A DNA stretch of 64,000 bases from Bacteriovoracaceae bacterium. GTDB lineage: Bacteria > Bdellovibrionota > Bacteriovoracia > Bacteriovoracales > Bacteriovoracaceae. Shown here piece by piece: positions 8,221 through 17,856 of the stretch. Where the stretch lies: contig CANFVK010000001.1 in assembly GCA_947450475.1 (NCBI GenBank), positions 558,001 to 622,000 on the forward strand, written 5' to 3'. How positions within the stretch are numbered: the stretch's first letter is position 1; every line of letters starts with the position of its first letter. Under the pieces are notes generated by a model. The model saw only the letters and a list, made by a program, of their open reading frames with translations, did no database searches and was not told the origin of the DNA. A program made the position numbers and the translations under genes.

Positions 8221-11200
8221 ATGTCTTTTCTCGAATCACACCCAGATAGTTTTGTTCATCTGCATTTACACACTCAGTACTCTCTTTTAGATGGGGCCAT
8301 CCGGTTAAAGGATCTTATTGCAAGGGCAACAGAATTAGGCGTTCCAGCAATTGCACAAACAGACCATGGAAATATGTTTGGGGCCATAGATTTTTATAAC
8401 CAATGTAAAGCAGCTAAGATTAAGCCTATTCTCGGCAGCGAAATTTATTTTACTCCAGGTTCTCGCTTTGAAAAAGGTGCTCTTAAAAAACAAAAGGTTG
8501 TCGGCTCACAAGATGAGATGGAATCTCGTCACCAAATTCATCACCTTATACTGTTGTGTAAAAATGAAACTGGTTATAAAAATTTATGTAAGCTTCTTTC
8601 AAGAGCTTATCTTGAAGGTTTTTATTATAAACCTCGAGCGGATTATGAGTTGCTAAGAGAATTCAAGGAAGGTCTAATTTGCACCACTGCTTGCCTTAAA
8701 GGGGAGGTTGGCTATAACTTTTTTACAGATCAAGATGAGCGAGCGGTAAAAGCAGTTGAGAAATTGCATGATCTGTTTGGTGAAGATTTCTACTTAGAAA
8801 TTCAAGAAAATGGAATTCCCGAACAGAAAATTGTTAATGAGAAAATTGTTAAATTTGCTCGCGAACGAAATATTCCTCTCGTGGCAACAAATGATTGTCA
8901 CTACCTCACTCGCGAAGATGCGACAGCTCAGGAAGTTCTGCTTTGTGTACAAACGGGAAAAACATTCCAGGATGAGCAGCGGATGCGCTTAACTACGAAT
9001 GAGTTTTTTTATAAAACACCTCAGGAAATGCGTGAGTCTTTTCACTATGCTCCAGAAGCTTGCGACAATACTTTAAAAATAGCAGACAAATGCAATGTTA
9101 AATTTAATTGGAAAGACGAAACGGGAAATCAAATTTATCATTTGCCGGATTATCCGATAGAAACTGAAGAATCACCGGCAGAATATTTTGCGCGCCAATG
9201 TAGAGAAGGGCTTGAACAACGATTTAAAGGGCCGCATTTTGTAAAATTAAAATTGGCAGATAACTGGGAAACTGAAATTCGACCAAGCTATATTGCACGT
9301 CTTGAAGATGAAATTTCAATGATTGTAAAAATGGGATTTCCTGGCTACTTTCTTATCGTTTCAGATTTCATTAAATGGGCCAAAAATAATGGATGTCCTG
9401 TTGGGCCAGGGCGAGGCTCTGGCGCAGGATCAATTGCGGCTTACTCACTAGAAATTACCAACGTTGACCCCATTCCATTTAATCTACTCTTTGAGCGATT
9501 TATAAATCCTGAGCGAGTTTCAATGCCAGATTTTGATGTTGATTTTTGCCAAGACAACCGCTCCAGAGTTATAGAATATGTCACAAAAAAATATGGAGAT
9601 GAACGCGTTGGACAAATTATCACTTTTGGAAAACTTCAAGCTAAAGCTGTCATTAAAGATGTTTCTAGGGTTTATGGATTAACTTTCGGCGAAGCAGATA
9701 TTATTTCTAAATTAATTCCTGAAGAATTAAAAATGACCATCGATAAAGCTCTTGAACTCGAACCAAAATTATTAGAATTAATGGAGAGCGACCCCAGAAT
9801 TAAGCAAGTTATTAATATTTCCAAGAGACTTGAGGGTCTTTTACGTCATGCTTCGATACATGCAGCAGGTGTAATTATAACCAACGAACCATTAGTCAAC
9901 TATTGCCCCTTGTTTAGGGGCAGAGAAGGCGAAAAGGTTATTCAATTTGATAAAGATTTTTCAGAAAAAATTGGGCTGGTTAAATTCGACTTCCTTGGTT
10001 TAAAAACTTTAACGGTTATTGAGAATGCCACTAATTTCATTAAGCGAGACAAGAATAAGACTTTTGATATTGAAGCCATTGATCTTGAAGATAAAAATGT
10101 ATATGAGTTTATTTCCAAGGGAGAAACGGTAGGAGTCTTTCAGTTAGAAAGTTCTGGAATGATAGATTTATGTAAGAGAATTGCACCTGGCTGTATTGAT
10201 GATATTTCGGCGATCAATGCACTTTATCGACCTGGTCCACTTGAATCTGGCATGGTAGATGAATTTATTGAAATCAAGCATGGCCGAAAGCTTACGCAAT
10301 ATCCATTCGAAAGTTTAGAGCCAGTTTTAAAAGATACCTACGGAGTCATCATTTACCAAGAGCAAGTAATGAACGTTGCTCGAATCGTTGCTGGTTATTC
10401 ACTAGGTCAGGCAGACATGCTTCGACGGGCGATGGGAAAAAAGAAAGCCGATGAAATGGCACATCATCGAGAACTCTTTTTGGCAGGGGCAAAAGAGCGA
10501 AATTATAATACTGATACCGCCAATGACCTATTTGATAAAATGGAAAAATTCGCAGAGTACGGCTTTAATAAATCTCATGCCGTTGCTTACTCAGTTATTT
10601 CCTATCAAACTGCATTTTTAAAATATTATTATCCTGCTGAATTTTTTGCAGCGTTGTTAAGTTCAGAGCTTGGTAACATGGATAAAATTACACAATATAT
10701 CAGTGATGCGAAACATTTTGAAATTGAAGTTTTACCTCCTGATATAAATGAATCTCTCTGGCCGTTTAATGTTGTTGGTAAAAATATCCGTTTCGGTATG
10801 GGCGCTGTAAAAAACGTTGGTCAAAATGCAGTTGAGGAAATTGTTAATGAGCGTAGTGAGAATGGCCCCTACTCCGGATTCATTAATTTCTGTGAAAGGG
10901 TTAATTTAAAAAGCATAAACACAAGAGTTATTGAATCACTTATTAAGGTTGGTGCTTTCGATGAATGCGAGAAATATAATCGCAAGACTCTTTTGGAAAA
11001 CTTGGAGATGATTCTTGCCTATTGTAAAAAACGACAAGAAGAAACTTCTCTAGGATTAGTTTCCCTTTTTGATTTAGGACAGGAAAATGGAGAAAGTTTT
11101 AACCAAACAGCTGAAGCAAGTCTAGATATTCAAGTTGTAGAGGAATTTGATGATTTAGAAAAACTTTCTCACGAAGCCGAGCTAATGGGGATTTATATAT

Positions 11201-11835
11201 CTGGTCATCCACTGGATCGATATGCTTCCTTAATGAAAGAGTTATCCACCATGCCAATCTCTTCCGTTCAAGATTGTATTGGTAATGACCAAAAGCGATC
11301 GATGACTCTTGCCGGAAAGATTACCGCGAAGAAAATGATTCTGACCAAGAAGGGCGACAAAATGTGCTTTGCCACCTTAGAGGATCTGACTGGTAAAATT
11401 GAATGCATTGTTTTTCCTCGAGCATTTGCAGAATTTGAACAACTCATAAATAGTGATGATCCACTGCTCGTTGAGGGAGTCGTCAATTTGCAAGAGAGTC
11501 CAAGAAAAATTTTAGCGGATAAAATATACAAACTTAAAGAGCATTCAGAAAATAAAATCACAGCAGTTCGGATAAATGTGAATCTAGATGATCTTACAGA
11601 GATTAAACTTCATAAGTTACGCCAGGTATTGCTTTCATATCGAGGTTCAATACCTATGCATCTCATTCTAGAAAGTCCAGAAGGACGCGCTCGGCTACCT
11701 CTTGGAGAACAGTATTTAATTAATCCAACTCCTCAAATGGCCCATCAAGTAAACGAAGTATTTAATCGAGATACTGTGAAATTTATAATTGATGGAAAGT
11801 TGGAAGACGGTCGGTTAGAGGGAGTTCATGTATAA
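8221..11835 (+). CDS. dnaE: DNA polymerase III alpha subunit
   Basis: This is the replicative polymerase, 1204 residues, of the DnaE1 type. The N-terminal PHP domain is seen in VHLHLHTQYSLLDGA. The catalytic palm has GPGRGSGAGSI and the metal-binding aspartates of PDFDVDF near residue 440. The helix-hairpin-helix and an OB-fold (RSMTLAGKITAKKMI onward) lie towards the C-terminus. A segment before the OB-fold, LGLVSLFDLG, is a possible internal clamp-binding site. ATG 8221 has AGGAG eight bases upstream. The stop overlaps the start of the next gene by 8 bases, so dnaE seems to head a four-gene unit that ends with pyrD. Confidence 0.97.
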   Translation: MSFLESHPDSFVHLHLHTQYSLLDGAIRLKDLIARATELGVPAIAQTDHGNMFGAIDFYNQCKAAKIKPILGSEIYFTPGSRFEKGALKKQKVVGSQDEMESRHQIHHLILLCKNETGYKNLCKLLSRAYLEGFYYKPRADYELLREFKEGLICTTACLKGEVGYNFFTDQDERAVKAVEKLHDLFGEDFYLEIQENGIPEQKIVNEKIVKFARERNIPLVATNDCHYLTREDATAQEVLLCVQTGKTFQDEQRMRLTTNEFFYKTPQEMRESFHYAPEACDNTLKIADKCNVKFNWKDETGNQIYHLPDYPIETEESPAEYFARQCREGLEQRFKGPHFVKLKLADNWETEIRPSYIARLEDEISMIVKMGFPGYFLIVSDFIKWAKNNGCPVGPGRGSGAGSIAAYSLEITNVDPIPFNLLFERFINPERVSMPDFDVDFCQDNRSRVIEYVTKKYGDERVGQIITFGKLQAKAVIKDVSRVYGLTFGEADIISKLIPEELKMTIDKALELEPKLLELMESDPRIKQVINISKRLEGLLRHASIHAAGVIITNEPLVNYCPLFRGREGEKVIQFDKDFSEKIGLVKFDFLGLKTLTVIENATNFIKRDKNKTFDIEAIDLEDKNVYEFISKGETVGVFQLESSGMIDLCKRIAPGCIDDISAINALYRPGPLESGMVDEFIEIKHGRKLTQYPFESLEPVLKDTYGVIIYQEQVMNVARIVAGYSLGQADMLRRAMGKKKADEMAHHRELFLAGAKERNYNTDTANDLFDKMEKFAEYGFNKSHAVAYSVISYQTAFLKYYYPAEFFAALLSSELGNMDKITQYISDAKHFEIEVLPPDINESLWPFNVVGKNIRFGMGAVKNVGQNAVEEIVNERSENGPYSGFINFCERVNLKSINTRVIESLIKVGAFDECEKYNRKTLLENLEMILAYCKKRQEETSLGLVSLFDLGQENGESFNQTAEASLDIQVVEEFDDLEKLSHEAELMGIYISGHPLDRYASLMKELSTMPISSVQDCIGNDQKRSMTLAGKITAKKMILTKKGDKMCFATLEDLTGKIECIVFPRAFAEFEQLINSDDPLLVEGVVNLQESPRKILADKIYKLKEHSENKITAVRINVNLDDLTEIKLHKLRQVLLSYRGSIPMHLILESPEGRARLPLGEQYLINPTPQMAHQVNEVFNRDTVKFIIDGKLEDGRLEGVHV

Positions 11836-13006
11836 AATTATTTGCCTCGGGCTCTTATATAGTTTTAGTTTAATGGCCAAAGAGATTGTTCTCCCAATCG
11901 AAATTGGCCCCTCTCAAATATCTAAGGAAAATGTAGTTGAAGAAAATCTTATTTTAAAAGCTCTAACCCAATCTCTTAATTTAGAGCTCGATGAACTTAA
12001 GGTAGATAAGGAGAATTTTTGGTCTAAAGTCGAAAAGAAAAAATTATCTGATAAGAATGAAATTGATTTGCTTAAAAGTTTCTTTGATAAAAGTGAGTTA
12101 ATTCTTCCTGAATCAAATAAGCCACTACCTACAATTCAGACCGCGCCAATAATTCAAGCAAGTTTTAAAGTTGAGTTCGATGAATTGATTTTTAAAATAC
12201 GCTATAATGATTTCATGTTAGATGTTGAAGAATTAAAAAAGAAAACATTCTATATATTACCATCAATCGATTTGGATACCTCATTAACCTGGGAAGATTT
12301 AGGTGTCGGGCAGCAGGAAAACTTCTCGGGAGTTATTCTCGATGCTTGGAAAAAATTGGCACAATCACAATTTACAGGATTCGATCAAGTTGTTGTTCTT
12401 GATAAAGATTTTGTCAGAAAACCTGATGCTTTGAACCCAAATTCAGTCACTTTAAAATGGAAATCTATTTACAAGAAAATGTCTTCCAACTCAGAAGCCA
12501 AGACAATGTCATTTGAACTAAATGCGCAATACATTTTGGTGAAAACTAAAACTAATGAGGTTATTTCATCATTTGATTTTCCTTCCCAAAAAAGAGAATT
12601 TTCAACAGATAATAAAAAAAATCTTAGCTCTAATTTAGCCAGTCTTGTCTACAATTTGCTATTAGCTCAGTCTGGAAAAATTTCCAAAGTGCTACTCACT
12701 GAGTCTTTGATTGTAAGTCGTTGTGAGCTTGAGTCAAAAATTACATCCAAAACTAGTCTTTCTGAGATTTATCAATTGATCTCAGCTCTTCAGGAAAACC
12801 TTAAAGATATTAAGTTAGCGGCACAAATGAAGTCTTTTTCAGAGGAAGGAACTACAATTGTAATCAGAGCAGAGTCGACTCTGGAAAAGTTGCTTGCCAC
12901 TTTAGCTAAAAATGATGGGCAAATGCCTTTGACTGAGAAAAAAATACTTGTTTTCAATTCAAGTGACAAAACTTTTGCAATTATCACAAAACAAAAGAAT
13001 AATTAG
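11828..13006 (+). CDS. Secreted protein of unknown function, coupled to dnaE
   Basis: I do not recognise a family in this 392-residue protein. It starts with a signal peptide (hydrophobic core from residue 4, likely cleavage after SLMA near residue 17). The mature part is acidic and Leu/Lys-rich, with only one obvious cysteine (SRCELES near residue 300). The segment KNLSSNLASLVYNLLLAQSG looks like an amphipathic helix. The start lies inside the end of dnaE with an 8-base overlap. It is followed after 39 bases by a CsgG-like lipoprotein gene. A periplasmic or outer-membrane role with that partner is the most economical inference. Confidence 0.65.
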   Translation: MYKIICLGLLYSFSLMAKEIVLPIEIGPSQISKENVVEENLILKALTQSLNLELDELKVDKENFWSKVEKKKLSDKNEIDLLKSFFDKSELILPESNKPLPTIQTAPIIQASFKVEFDELIFKIRYNDFMLDVEELKKKTFYILPSIDLDTSLTWEDLGVGQQENFSGVILDAWKKLAQSQFTGFDQVVVLDKDFVRKPDALNPNSVTLKWKSIYKKMSSNSEAKTMSFELNAQYILVKTKTNEVISSFDFPSQKREFSTDNKKNLSSNLASLVYNLLLAQSGKISKVLLTESLIVSRCELESKITSKTSLSEIYQLISALQENLKDIKLAAQMKSFSEEGTTIVIRAESTLEKLLATLAKNDGQMPLTEKKILVFNSSDKTFAIITKQKNN

Positions 13007-13045
13007 AAAGGGCCACTAGACCAAGCTTTAGCATGAGGGATAAAA

Positions 13046-13969
13046 ATGGTCAGGAATCTTTTGTTACTCTTATTTTCTAGTCAACTTCTTATAAGTTGCA
13101 GCTCCGGTGTGATTCAAAGGGATGGACAAGGTAAACGTCCTAGGGTTGAAGAGCGAAAGTATTTTTCTGGCGTAAAAAAGAAAGTTGCACTTTTGCCATT
13201 TTTTAATGAATCACCCTTTGAGAGTGAAGACCTTGAGGTCAATGCCACAGAGGAATTGAGAAATGAGCTTTCGCGCACTGGTGAGTTTATTGTTGATCCG
13301 AGCTCATACAAATTATTTGGAAATTCAAAAGAAATTTATGTTGGTGGGGGGATGAAACTAGTTCAACTAACTCGACAAGCTAAAATTGCTGGCATTAATT
13401 TTGTTATTTTTGGTAGAGTCATTGATGCCCGGGTTCGTGAAAAATCAGATGAGATTGGAATTGTACGTCAGACCAAATCTTATACTGAATCTAAAGTAGA
13501 AGTTAGGGTGTTTGATGTTAATGCTGGTAAAGAAATTTACACTGAAACATTACAAGGTTATGCCGACGACAGCACTTATCGATTTTTCTCATCAGACCGC
13601 GAAGATTATCTTTCATATAGAAGAGATTTACTTCGATATGCAGTTAGAGTTGGTGTACGAAAATCAGTTCCTAAGGTTTTAGAGTTAGCAAGTAAGCTTG
13701 ATTGGGTTGGAAGAGTTGCCAAGATTATTGGAAATAAAATTTATCTCAATGCTGGAAGAGAAAGTGGTATTAATATTGGTGATATTTTAAAAATAATTAC
13801 AGAAGGTACTGAAATTTACGACCCCGAAACGGGAGCACTCATTGGCATGAGTAAAGGTGACATGAAGGGAACTATCGAAGTCGTAGATTATTTCGGTGGG
13901 GATGGAGCTATCGCGATATTACATTCTGGGGGCCAGGTGCTTGAAGGCGACTTTGTGCAACTGTATTAA
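13046..13969 (+). CDS. CsgG/FlgT-like lipoprotein
   Basis: The 307-residue product has a lipoprotein signal ending in LLISC and then SSG. The body begins KKVALLPFFNESPFES, the strand and loop typical of CsgG and related domains that bind or assemble structures at the outer membrane. IAGINFVIFGRVIDARV is the second conserved strand pair. The C-terminal part (GRVAKIIGNKIYLNAG, then GINIGDILKII) resembles the SH3-like C-terminal domain of FlgT and related proteins. No csgA/csgB curli genes are nearby, so curli export is unlikely; a flagellar or other envelope role is possible. A GAGGGA ribosome site precedes ATG 13046, and pyrD starts 2 bases after its stop. Confidence 0.7.
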   Translation: MVRNLLLLLFSSQLLISCSSGVIQRDGQGKRPRVEERKYFSGVKKKVALLPFFNESPFESEDLEVNATEELRNELSRTGEFIVDPSSYKLFGNSKEIYVGGGMKLVQLTRQAKIAGINFVIFGRVIDARVREKSDEIGIVRQTKSYTESKVEVRVFDVNAGKEIYTETLQGYADDSTYRFFSSDREDYLSYRRDLLRYAVRVGVRKSVPKVLELASKLDWVGRVAKIIGNKIYLNAGRESGINIGDILKIITEGTEIYDPETGALIGMSKGDMKGTIEVVDYFGGDGAIAILHSGGQVLEGDFVQLY

Positions 13970-13971
13970 TA

Positions 13972-15024
13972 ATGAAATTTTTCGAAAAAGCATTCCCTCT
14001 TTTTAAAAATTTAGCCTTTTCTGTTGACCCTGAAAGAGCACACGAACTCACCATCAAATCTATGAAAATGGTCGGTCCTTGGTTGAGTGATGATCACGAA
14101 TCAATCTTCAAGGATGACTGTTTTCGCATTAATGCCATGGGGTTGTCTTTTCAAGGTCCATTTGGTTTAGCAGCTGGTCTTGATAAAAATGCTGAAGCCG
14201 TAAGTTTTTTAACTCATCTACCTTTTTCCTTTGTAGAAGTAGGAACAGTCACACCTTTGCCACAAATCGGTAATTCCAAACCTAGGCTTTGGCGCTATGT
14301 TGAAGAAGAAAGTCTAAGAAATTCTATGGGCTTTAATAACTTGGGTTCAGATGCCATTTTAAAAAATATTACACTGTCCGATCGGCGTGAGAAAATTCTA
14401 GGAGTAAATCTTGGTAAAAACAAAATAACTCCCAATCAAGATGCCGCTCAGGATTACGCATTTCTCTATGAAAAATTTGCTCCCCATGTTGATTATTTAG
14501 TGATCAATGTTTCTTCTCCAAACACACCAGGCTTGAGAGATTTGCTTAGAGATAGTGGGCTACGAGACATTTTCACTGCTGTATCTCTAAAGAGAAGCCT
14601 TCGTCCTCGGCCCGTATTAGTAAAAGTATCTCCTGATATGAGCGAAGAAGAACTTAGCGCAGTCGTTGCTTTAGTCAAAGAATTTGAAATCAGTGGTATC
14701 ATTGCAACCAATACGACGATTATAAAAGAACTTGGAGCAGGGGGAGTTTCAGGTAAAATTCTTTTTGAAAAATCTAAAAAAACTAGAAATTTTCTGTTGG
14801 CCAGTTTAAGGGAAACACCACAGATTGAACTCATTGGCGTTGGTGGATTTTCAAAATATGATGATCTTGTTGATTTTTGGAAAAATGGAGGACGCCTAGT
14901 TCAACTTTATTCAGCTTTTATTTTCCAAGGACCGGCTTTAATTTATAATTGGGAAAAAAAACTTAATGAAGATTTTAAAAAAGTAGGTGCAACTAGTTTT
15001 GAAGAGTTTCAGCAATCACTTTAA
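13972..15024 (+). CDS. pyrD: Dihydroorotate dehydrogenase, class 2 (quinone-dependent)
   Basis: The enzyme oxidises dihydroorotate to orotate in pyrimidine synthesis and passes electrons to quinone through FMN. The 350-residue length and the N-terminal helical extension (FKNLAFSVDPERAHELTIK) mark the membrane-associated class 2 form. GLAAGLDKNAEAV, GVNLGKNK and VINVSSPNTPGLRDLL are the conserved FMN and substrate segments, with the catalytic Ser in the last. The C-terminal FMN-phosphate loop is GVGGF. It starts 2 bases after the CsgG-like gene. Its end overlaps the convergent queC gene by 9 bases. Confidence 0.95.
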   Translation: MKFFEKAFPLFKNLAFSVDPERAHELTIKSMKMVGPWLSDDHESIFKDDCFRINAMGLSFQGPFGLAAGLDKNAEAVSFLTHLPFSFVEVGTVTPLPQIGNSKPRLWRYVEEESLRNSMGFNNLGSDAILKNITLSDRREKILGVNLGKNKITPNQDAAQDYAFLYEKFAPHVDYLVINVSSPNTPGLRDLLRDSGLRDIFTAVSLKRSLRPRPVLVKVSPDMSEEELSAVVALVKEFEISGIIATNTTIIKELGAGGVSGKILFEKSKKTRNFLLASLRETPQIELIGVGGFSKYDDLVDFWKNGGRLVQLYSAFIFQGPALIYNWEKKLNEDFKKVGATSFEEFQQSL

Positions 15025-15714
15025 ATAACTTGGTCTTTTATCATACTCTATTGGATCCTGGACATTCGCTTTCTCAAAGCCTCTTAACCGTAATGCACAG
15101 GAGTCGCATACCCCGCAAGCCTTATCATTTCTTTCGTAACAAGACCAGCTCAATTGAAGTGGAGCCTTGAGCTCGATTGCTTTTTGAACAATCTCTTCTT
15201 TTTTAAGATATATTACAGGAGTTACGACTTCAATATCACCATTTTTAGTTCCTTGTTTTATTAGAGCATTCATTGCCTGGTAATAACTTGGTCTGCAATC
15301 TGGATAACCCGAAGAGTCTTCGTATACGGCACCGATATAAATCTTCTTTGCACCAATAATTTCTGCCCAAGAAACGGCCATTGAAATAATGTGGGTATTT
15401 CTAAAAGGAACATAAGAATCAGGGATTTCTTCTGAGTCTCCTTTATATTTTTTTACTTCTATCGAATCATCTGTAAGACTTGAGCCTCCAATTTGTTTCA
15501 GGAAGCTTACATCAATTATTTTTTGATGAGATGGTGAAACTTTGTAATGTTCAGCAATCTTTTTGAAACTTTGCAATTCTCTTTCTTCTGTTTTTTGACC
15601 GTAATTTAAATGCAAAAAAGCTAAATTTTCATGGAGAGTAGAGGCAATGGCTGCAGTTACCAGTGAATCCATTCCACCGCTAACTAAACAGACTGCTAAT
15701 TCTTGACTTTTCAT
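15016..15714 (-). CDS. queC: 7-cyano-7-deazaguanine (preQ0) synthase
   Basis: QueC converts 7-carboxy-7-deazaguanine to preQ0 with ATP and ammonia, on the way to queuosine in tRNA. The 232-residue product has the PP-loop VSGGMDSLVTAA at its start. A four-cysteine zinc site lies near the C-terminus (SCYERNDKACGVCDSC). The RNTHIISMAVSWAE segment is also typical. Its ATG overlaps the stop of the phosphohexomutase gene in a TAATG arrangement, so the two are coupled. The later queuosine gene queG is in the same window at 34659 but not in the same operon. Confidence 0.95.
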   Translation of the reverse strand: MKSQELAVCLVSGGMDSLVTAAIASTLHENLAFLHLNYGQKTEERELQSFKKIAEHYKVSPSHQKIIDVSFLKQIGGSSLTDDSIEVKKYKGDSEEIPDSYVPFRNTHIISMAVSWAEIIGAKKIYIGAVYEDSSGYPDCRPSYYQAMNALIKQGTKNGDIEVVTPVIYLKKEEIVQKAIELKAPLQLSWSCYERNDKACGVCDSCALRLRGFEKANVQDPIEYDKRPSYLK

Positions 15715-17444
15715 TAGGCCTTCTCAGCTTCTTGGTTAATATAAGAGAGTAATTTTGAGGTTTTCTCCATCGCTCTTTTTTTCTTTTCAGTCAATGTTCC
15801 ACTTTGCTCTTGTATCATAGTGTAAAACTTAATTTTTGGTTCTGTGCCTGATGGTCTTAAATAAAACTGGTCGCCATTTTCAAAAAAATATCCTAAGACA
15901 TTGCTCTTGGGAAGACCTTCAATTCCAAGCGAGTAGTCTTTAATCATCGCAATATTATTACCAGCAATAGATTTATCGCTCTTGTGCCTAAAGTTTGTCA
16001 TTATCCGTGAAATTTTTTCTTGCCCCTCTATTCCAAAATAATCAAGTGAAAGTAGACTTTCGTGGGAAAAGCCAAATTCTTCATAAATCTTATCGAGAGC
16101 GTCTATCAAGTCTAATCCTTGTCGTTTATAAAATAGTGCGACTTCTGCCATGAGAGAAACTGAGCTCACACCATCTTTATCACGAGCAAAAGAATGGCTT
16201 AGGTATCCAAAAGATTCTTCAGTTGCAAAAATAAATTGCTTCATCGGATCTCTTTTTTCAATTTCATTCATCTTGCCACAGATCCACTTAAAGCCCGTAA
16301 GAGTGTTATAAACCTCAACACCATAGTGATTGGCGATAGTATCAAGAAGAGATGTAGTCACAATACTTTTTACAAAATAACTATTGTTTGAGAGTTTTCC
16401 TTGTTTTTTTAATTCGGAAAGAATGTAGTGAAGTTTCAAAATACCAATTTGGTTACCTGTCAGATATACAATTTCGCCAAGATGTTTAATTGCGACACCA
16501 AGGCGGTCGGTATCCGGGTCTGAACCCATGACAATATCGGCTTTTGTTTTTTCTAAAAGTTCAACGGCCATTTTAAGAGCAGAGGGGTTTTCGGGGTTTG
16601 GACTTTTGACCGTTGGAAAGTTTCCATCCGGAAGCGCTTGTTCCGGAACGACATTAAGATCATTGAAACCTAAATCGGCCAGAGCACGGGAGCAAGGAAT
16701 CAATCCTGCGCCATGTATGGGGGTGTAGACAATTTTTAGTTTTGCACCATCTGCCTTGCACATTTCTGGATTGATGGCTTTAGATAAAATAGCGACATGG
16801 TAGAGATTTTCAACATGTTCTCCGACCCACTCCACTAAACCTTTTTCGTAAGCTAGATCAAATGGCGTAAATTTGATTGAAGAAAAATCAGTAATCGAAT
16901 AATAATTATTAATAATATTTTGATCGTTAGGCGGAGTGACTTGGGCCCCATCCGACCAAAAGACCTTATATCCATTGTATTCAGGTGGATTATGGGAAGC
17001 CGTGACCATAACTCCAGCTTGAGATTTGTGATGGCGGACTGAAAAAGAAAGCATTGCCACAGGATTAAGGCGTTTAAAGATATATGCCTTTATGCCATTT
17101 CCGGCCATGACTTCAGCAGCTACTTTTGCAAATTCGAAAGAAAAATGACGAGAGTCATAGGAAATGCAGATGCTAGGGTGAGCTATATTTTGAGCAAGAA
17201 CTTCGGTACAAAGTGCCTGAGTTGCTTTTCTTATCGTATAAATGTTGATGCGATTTGGGCCTTGACCCAAGATACTTCTAATCCCTCCAGTGCCAAATTC
17301 GAGATCCTTGTAGAATCGCTCTTGAATTTCCTTAATATTGTTTTCATCAATAAGTTTTTGAATCTCTTGCCGAGATTGATTATCAAAAGCGGGATTGTTG
17401 GCCCACAACCGGGCTTTTTCAAGTGATGTCATCGTCTTTTCCAT
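15714..17444 (-). CDS. Phosphoglucomutase/phosphomannomutase family protein
   Basis: This 576-residue enzyme belongs to the alpha-D-phosphohexomutase family, in the subgroup that includes B. subtilis PgcA and phosphopentomutase-like enzymes. The phosphoserine loop is VTASHNPPEYNGYK near residue 150. The metal loop is GSDPDTDRLGVA near residue 305. The sugar-binding loop is ATEESFGYLS, and the phosphate-binding loop near the C-terminus is RPSGTEPKIKFY. All key residues are present. It likely interconverts glucose-1- and glucose-6-phosphate (or the mannose forms) for glycan precursors. The start at 17444 has an AGGA site; a second Met four codons in is also possible. queC follows by overlap. 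Confidence 0.92.
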   Translation of the reverse strand: MEKTMTSLEKARLWANNPAFDNQSRQEIQKLIDENNIKEIQERFYKDLEFGTGGIRSILGQGPNRINIYTIRKATQALCTEVLAQNIAHPSICISYDSRHFSFEFAKVAAEVMAGNGIKAYIFKRLNPVAMLSFSVRHHKSQAGVMVTASHNPPEYNGYKVFWSDGAQVTPPNDQNIINNYYSITDFSSIKFTPFDLAYEKGLVEWVGEHVENLYHVAILSKAINPEMCKADGAKLKIVYTPIHGAGLIPCSRALADLGFNDLNVVPEQALPDGNFPTVKSPNPENPSALKMAVELLEKTKADIVMGSDPDTDRLGVAIKHLGEIVYLTGNQIGILKLHYILSELKKQGKLSNNSYFVKSIVTTSLLDTIANHYGVEVYNTLTGFKWICGKMNEIEKRDPMKQFIFATEESFGYLSHSFARDKDGVSSVSLMAEVALFYKRQGLDLIDALDKIYEEFGFSHESLLSLDYFGIEGQEKISRIMTNFRHKSDKSIAGNNIAMIKDYSLGIEGLPKSNVLGYFFENGDQFYLRPSGTEPKIKFYTMIQEQSGTLTEKKKRAMEKTSKLLSYINQEAEKA

Positions 17445-17607
17445 AGGAAATCCTGTATAACTTTTGTTTGTTTTGCCATTTTTCGAATTCTATGGAAATT
17501 GCGGTGAGAAGGCAATAATTTTACTGTTGTTTCTCTCACTTTAAACTTCTATAGGTGTGATTTTTTGGTTAATATGGGTTTAATTTAAATGATGCTTCGG
17601 AGGACAC

Positions 17608-17856
17608 ATGGCCAATAAAAATATGAAACATAAGTTAAATATTCCAGGACCTTGGTATTGTACAGATCCCGATGATGACAGTGGAGAAGGCTGCATTGCC
17701 TGTAATGTTTGCTACACAGGAGCCCCTGATTTTTTTAAAGAAGATGAAGATGGAAACGCATATGTTGTTAAGCAGCCATTGACTGCGGAAGAAATCGAAC
17801 TATGTATGGAACAATTGGAAGCTTGTCCGGTTGCTTCTATCGGTAAAGATGGTTAA
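17608..17856 (+). CDS. Single-cluster ferredoxin
   Basis: The 82-residue protein carries one iron-sulfur motif: CIACNVC near residue 29 and a distant CPVAS near residue 74. That fits a [4Fe-4S] ferredoxin of the short one-cluster type. The region between is acidic, as in electron carriers. A GGAGGA ribosome site precedes the ATG. The last bases overlap the start of the antiporter gene downstream. No dedicated reductase or oxidase partner is next to it, so its electron donor and acceptor cannot be inferred from context. Confidence 0.88.
   Translation: MANKNMKHKLNIPGPWYCTDPDDDSGEGCIACNVCYTGAPDFFKEDEDGNAYVVKQPLTAEEIELCMEQLEACPVASIGKDG

Noticed and set aside
11268..11561. Minus-strand open frame of 97 codons inside dnaE
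   Set aside because: It lies in a conserved coding region of dnaE, has no ribosome site and its product has no recognisable features.
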